A stretch of 64,000 nucleotides of DNA, taken from contig OENT01000276.1 in assembly GCA_900239685.1 (NCBI GenBank), positions 62,001 to 126,000 on the forward strand, in the 5' to 3' direction. The DNA is from Rotaria macrura (lineage: Eukaryota > Rotifera > Eurotatoria > Philodinida > Philodinidae). Of this stretch, positions 59,732-64,000 are shown piece after piece. Every line of letters starts with the position of its first letter. Position 1 is the stretch's first letter. The position numbers and the translations under genes are program-made. A model generated the notes under the pieces. The model saw only the letters and a list, made by a program, of their open reading frames with translations, ran no database searches and was not told where the DNA came from.

Positions 59732-61364
59732 ATGTTATTCTTATATATACTATCAATATTTTTTCAAATTAAATCAACGTTAACTGAGCAATGCCCATCA
59801 TCGAAATATTGCGTTTGTTCATCAGATTTAACAATAATCACATGTACAAATCGTCGTTTAACAGATGATATATTTCTTAATCTTAACAATGATTTTCCAT
59901 CGTCAACAGTTCTACTAAATCTTTCATTAAATTCACTAACAACGTTAAATTCTTTGAAACAACTAAATAATTTACAAATACTTGATTTATCATTTAATAA
60001 AGTAGATTATTTACCGGCAAACTTATTTACAAAATTTCGCCAATTATCCTCGTTATATATATCGAATAATTTATTGAAAACAATACCGAAATCCTACAAT
60101 GAAATATCAAATATCAATCTTGATGCATCAAATAATCCATTGAATTGCACCTGCTCGTTGAAATGGTTAATCAAATGGTTTGAAACAATAAATCTATTGA
60201 ATAAAATCAATTGTCAAAAATCAAAACAACTAAATGAAAATGATTTTTGTCTGATAAATAGACGAAAAGATTTCATTAGAATTCAGCCTGAACAATCCCA
60301 AATCGTTTATCGAGATGATTCATTTAGATTGAATTGTTCATCAAACACACAAGTTTATTGGACGTTCAATAATCAATACTATTCGAACGATTCCACCGTG
60401 TTGATTTCCAATTTAAACACGAATCACTCCGGTTTATGGACATGTCATAGTTTAAATTTAAACCGTTCAATATCACTGCATGTATTAAATAAACACACGA
60501 ATCATTTTTGTCAATCAATTCAAATGGATACATCAAAGGGACACTTCTACTGGCCACGTACATTAACTGGTCAAATAGTTCAATTAAAATGTCCATTTGG
60601 TGCAGCAGCATGGCTATTTAATTCCTATGATGATGCTAAAGCTTATCATACATGTTCATCCAATCGACAATGGATAGATTTAAATTTATCACAATGTGCT
60701 TTTCGCACCAATATTTCAAGAGATTTCGATAAGTTTCTATCGAAAAATTCGACAAATTTACTACATAAATTAATCAACTATGTAACGAAAATCGATATTA
60801 ATGAATTTAAATTTGATGATATTATTTTTTTGATCGATTTAATTGATGAAGAGAAAGATAAATATATGAATATGAAAAAGAATATTGAAGAACTAGCTAT
60901 GTTAATTTATCGTTTAACTGATTTTATATTACAAATAAATCAAGATTTTAATTATGTTCATCAATATCAATTGGCTTTATTTCGACTGAGATCTATATTA
61001 GAATATTTATTCGATTTAACAAATCATTCATGGCTTTATGTCGGAAAACAGTTAACAGCTATGACCATCGAATCGCCATTACCACCGACTGTTTGTTTTG
61101 TACCAAATCAGCCTTTACTAAAGATTATTTGTGGAATTATAAATCGACAAGACAAACGTCATGAGGTTTTATTTTCTTCTTCATTTATCAAGGCAAAACG
61201 AAAATTTCTATTCTAGAAAAAACTAGCAGCAATTCAATTTCCATACAAAACAAACATAACAATGAATCAAACGTCGATTTTTCGGATTATGTTCTATAGA
61301 CAATCGATACTATTTTCATCGGATACGAATTCTAAAAGTAATCCTGTCATCTATCTGCAACCCA
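59732..61364 (+). CDS. Adhesion GPCR ectodomain, LRR-Ig-HormR (subfamily A-like), 3' truncated by the window
   Basis: Exon 1 is 59732-61165, then a 51-bp intron (donor GTTTTA, acceptor ATTCTAG) and exon 2 61217-61364, which ends at a GTAAGA donor in phase 1. A signal peptide covers about residues 1-18. Next come an LRR N-cap with C21 and CVC, about three leucine-rich repeats (LQILDLSFNKVDYLP is the clearest), and an LRR C-cap (NPLNCTCSLKWLIKWF, about 135-170). An Ig-like domain follows (FRLNCS to GLWTCHS, about 195-245), then a hormone-receptor motif from about 258 (FYWPRTLTGQ, CPFGAAAW, CSSNRQW). A helical GAIN-like region comes after that. This order is that of ADGRA (GPR123/124/125) receptors. 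The cleavage site and seven helices must lie beyond the window; the next acceptor may be TATTTTACAG ending at 63993. Confidence 0.83.
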
Positions 61365-63993
61365 GTAAGAATTTTGTTGAATTTTGACATTTTGAATTGA
61401 CCAAAGCGTCTTTTTTAAAATAAGACAAAGAGAAACAAATCTGTGAAGGAGAGATGTTGAATAGGTGAGGACATCGACTCTCAAGTCAATGACTGAAATC
61501 TTTCAACTTGCGTATCAATATTTTTCTCAGCAGATAGAATCAGCAGTTCTCCTTTAAATCTATTACAAATGATACATTGAGATCTTCTCGTTTTATCTCT
61601 AATTGTAGAAATCGTTCGGAATAGAATACGATAGAAAAATCTATGTGACTGATGTAGATATCGATATTTGTTTTATAGTCATGCTTTGTGGAAAAAAAAA
61701 CTTTTACCTCTCTGAAACCACTCCTAAATTAGAATAGTGATAGATTTACAAGTCATCGAAAGTCTTGTTATTCCATAAGAAGTAAATTGTGATTTTTTTG
61801 AAAAGCCACTAGCATAATGTTCAATCATCCTTGACCGATGCCTAAATTCTATTCTCTATCAATATATTCTTGCTCACTTTATCAAGTACGATATAAGAAT
61901 GATGCGTGCTACAAATGTCATTAGTTCTACGAGAGACATTGGTACTTTCAACTATATATACGTTTGTTAGACTTATTGCTATCAATTATGATAACTATGT
62001 TTCAGTTTTAATTGAATTTTTAGTGTGTAGATGAGTGTTGCCTACTGTCGGTAATGCTAAAGTCAAGTTTTTAAGTACAACAAAGGTCATGAAAACCTCG
62101 TGCAGTTCATTTTAATATAGTTTTTAGAATGGCAAAATTCAGATATCGGCAATCTGCTGAAGGTTCCATTGACAATCGATGAGTGACTCTTCCTTTGTCT
62201 GAATGATGAAGTTTGAGAACACTAGTGTGTGTTCACAGAAACATAGATACTCATCTTTGTTTTGTACAGCAGTTTTTTATCAACTGATCAGGACAGAAGT
62301 GGAGATCTTGTCGTTGCAAACTATAGACAATCGACAAATAGTTTTCTTTTTACTCAAATAGTATTTTCTATTATATGATTCTCGAGGAAGAAAATGACTA
62401 TAATTACAGGGTTTTATTTTTGACTCACATATTCTCTAAAAATATCTTCCTTGAAGCGCAGCAAATGATTCGTTGTTTAATCTGTCAAAAAAATCTAAAA
62501 GATAATGGTAACTAATATCGATACACGTATATCGACCTTTATAATCATATGTGCAAACTATTCACGTAGAAACGAGCCTAGACAGACAGACACGTTCTTT
62601 GCGAAAAATGTTACATTTATTTGAAATCGTATTAGCCTAAATCGTGGGTGAGGATCACAATCCATTTATTTTCAAGTTGTTTTGATTGCTCAATCAACTG
62701 CGATTCTTGTTTGTTTGAAGTAATCCTTATGTAACGTACGCCGATTGATGAAGGTACGTGCTTGTGAAACGATGGTTCCATAAGTATAGTGAGAGATATT
62801 TATACATAGTTGATAATGTAAGTGTGAAATAGAAATATAGATTAGACTATTTCTTGGCTTTGTAAGAAAAACAACAGCGAGAAAATGCTCTTGTAATCAA
62901 AGGAGAAATTCAGAACTGATTTAATTGTTTTCATAGAATTTGACGATCATTTTAAGATGCAAAGTCTCGTTTTAGTATATAAAGAAAAAAACGTTTTTCC
63001 GGCAAGATTTTTCGAAATGAAAATCTTGTTGAAATTTTCAATTTTGATGCAGTTCGTGTTTGTCTAGAAATTTTTTCCTGACGCGCGTAGAGAGAGTTTA
63101 ATGAGTTAATCTCTCATGGGTATAGTCAACTGAAATTATCTACGTATCTAAAGAGTCTTATTCTAGAGAAGACTTTATTGAAAGAAGCTGCATTTAGTGG
63201 TCAGGATAGTGAAACGAAAACGAAACTATAGTCAATTTTACTAAATTTCGCTCTAATACACACGACAGAAACGCTCATTTGCTTCTGGTTACAATAATTA
63301 TATCGACTTCAATAAAAGTATTTGAATCGAAACAATAACAATTGACGCGTCTCATCATCGGAAAGAATATCGTGTAAAACAAATTTGAGATCTTTAATAC
63401 AAAAAGCTTGCTAATCAAATTACGTAAACATATCCATATAGACTTTCCATTCCTAAGTAGTTTCGCACACTGGTTAACAGCCAACAGCGATTATTAATGA
63501 ACGACATATTTCATTATACCATTCATTCTCGTCCAGAAGTAAGACTAACATTTTGTTATCATGAACATTACTGAATGTTTCACAACAAGATGAACATTGA
63601 CATTTGTACTATTAGGAAACTTACATAATTATTACAGTGAATTGTTCTTGATGAATAGTCTCATCATCATAGTGTTATTGTGTGGAAGATCGTGATTGTT
63701 CTGTCAAACGTTGATTTCGACGAGAACTTTCAGTTTAGCGGGAAGAAAATAATTTTGGAACGTCAAACATAATAGAAACTATCAAAAGTTGTATGTAGAT
63801 GTATAATAGATCAGCAAAAATCTTGTACGAACAAGATCAGAGAATAAATTCTATTCTATAGAAAATTGACTCTCAAAAGTCTGCTGCGTTTCAGATCTTT
63901 TGTTGATTGTTGTCCTTATTTTTATTTTTTTGAAAATATTTGACTTTTCTGTTTAATAGAAATTGAATTTGAATATCGGTTTTTATTTTACAG
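61365..63993 (+). other. Probable long intron of the adhesion GPCR gene
   Basis: Starts with a GTAAGA donor and could end at TTTATTTTACAG (63982-63993), seven bases before the window end. The following TTTGTAT keeps the frame with the phase-1 donor. No exon-like or repeat content was recognised inside. Confidence 0.5.
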
Positions 63994-64000
63994 TTTGTAT

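Noticed and set aside
1-64000. tRNA, rRNA or CRISPR arrays
   Set aside because: No cloverleaf with paired A/B boxes, no rRNA core sequence and no regularly spaced direct repeats were seen by eye; a covariance-model scan would be needed to exclude tRNAs fully.

Overview
The window is AT-rich nuclear DNA of a small animal. Genes have GT-AG introns, most of them 48-69 bp, AATAAA signals just past the stop codons, and metazoan families: CLN8, ALIX/PDCD6IP, a syndapin-like F-BAR protein, a LIM protein and a subfamily-A-like adhesion GPCR. Base composition, very short introns, splice-acceptor-like sites just before start codons and many short inverted-repeat elements fit a bdelloid rotifer (Rotaria/Adineta-like). 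That taxonomic call is inference; no rRNA or marker gene is present.

Layout. 1-412: 3' end of an unrecognised + strand gene. 413-6600: no gene, but an inverted-repeat element at 3231-4863. 6620-8768 (-): complete CLN8-like gene. 10434-11086 (+): two-exon four-transmembrane protein. 11087-18765: no gene seen. 18766-19716 (-): Arg-rich orphan. 23379-23824 (+): three-exon single-LIM protein. 24298-24922 (-): two-exon Pro/Tyr-rich protein with PPxY motifs. 26840-27844 (-): F-BAR protein of syndapin type without SH3. 27845-36325: no gene recognised, one diverged inverted-repeat element. 36326-37981 (+): intronless single-pass membrane orphan. 37982-43837: two non-autonomous DNA transposon-like elements, one with a TTA duplication and one hAT-like. 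43838-53125 (+): complete 14-exon ALIX gene with four 1.5-1.7 kb introns, one carrying a hairpin element. 59732-61364 (+): LRR-Ig-HormR ectodomain of an adhesion GPCR that runs out of the window.

The genes form no operon or single pathway. Several act on membranes: ALIX in ESCRT-linked budding and repair, the F-BAR protein in membrane curvature, CLN8 in ER-to-Golgi export of lysosomal enzymes. Spliced models were built by hand from reading-frame continuity, splice consensus and family knowledge. I found no convincing novel defence or mobile system. The most notable points are the cluster of non-autonomous inverted-repeat elements, the introns at start codons, and the orphan genes.
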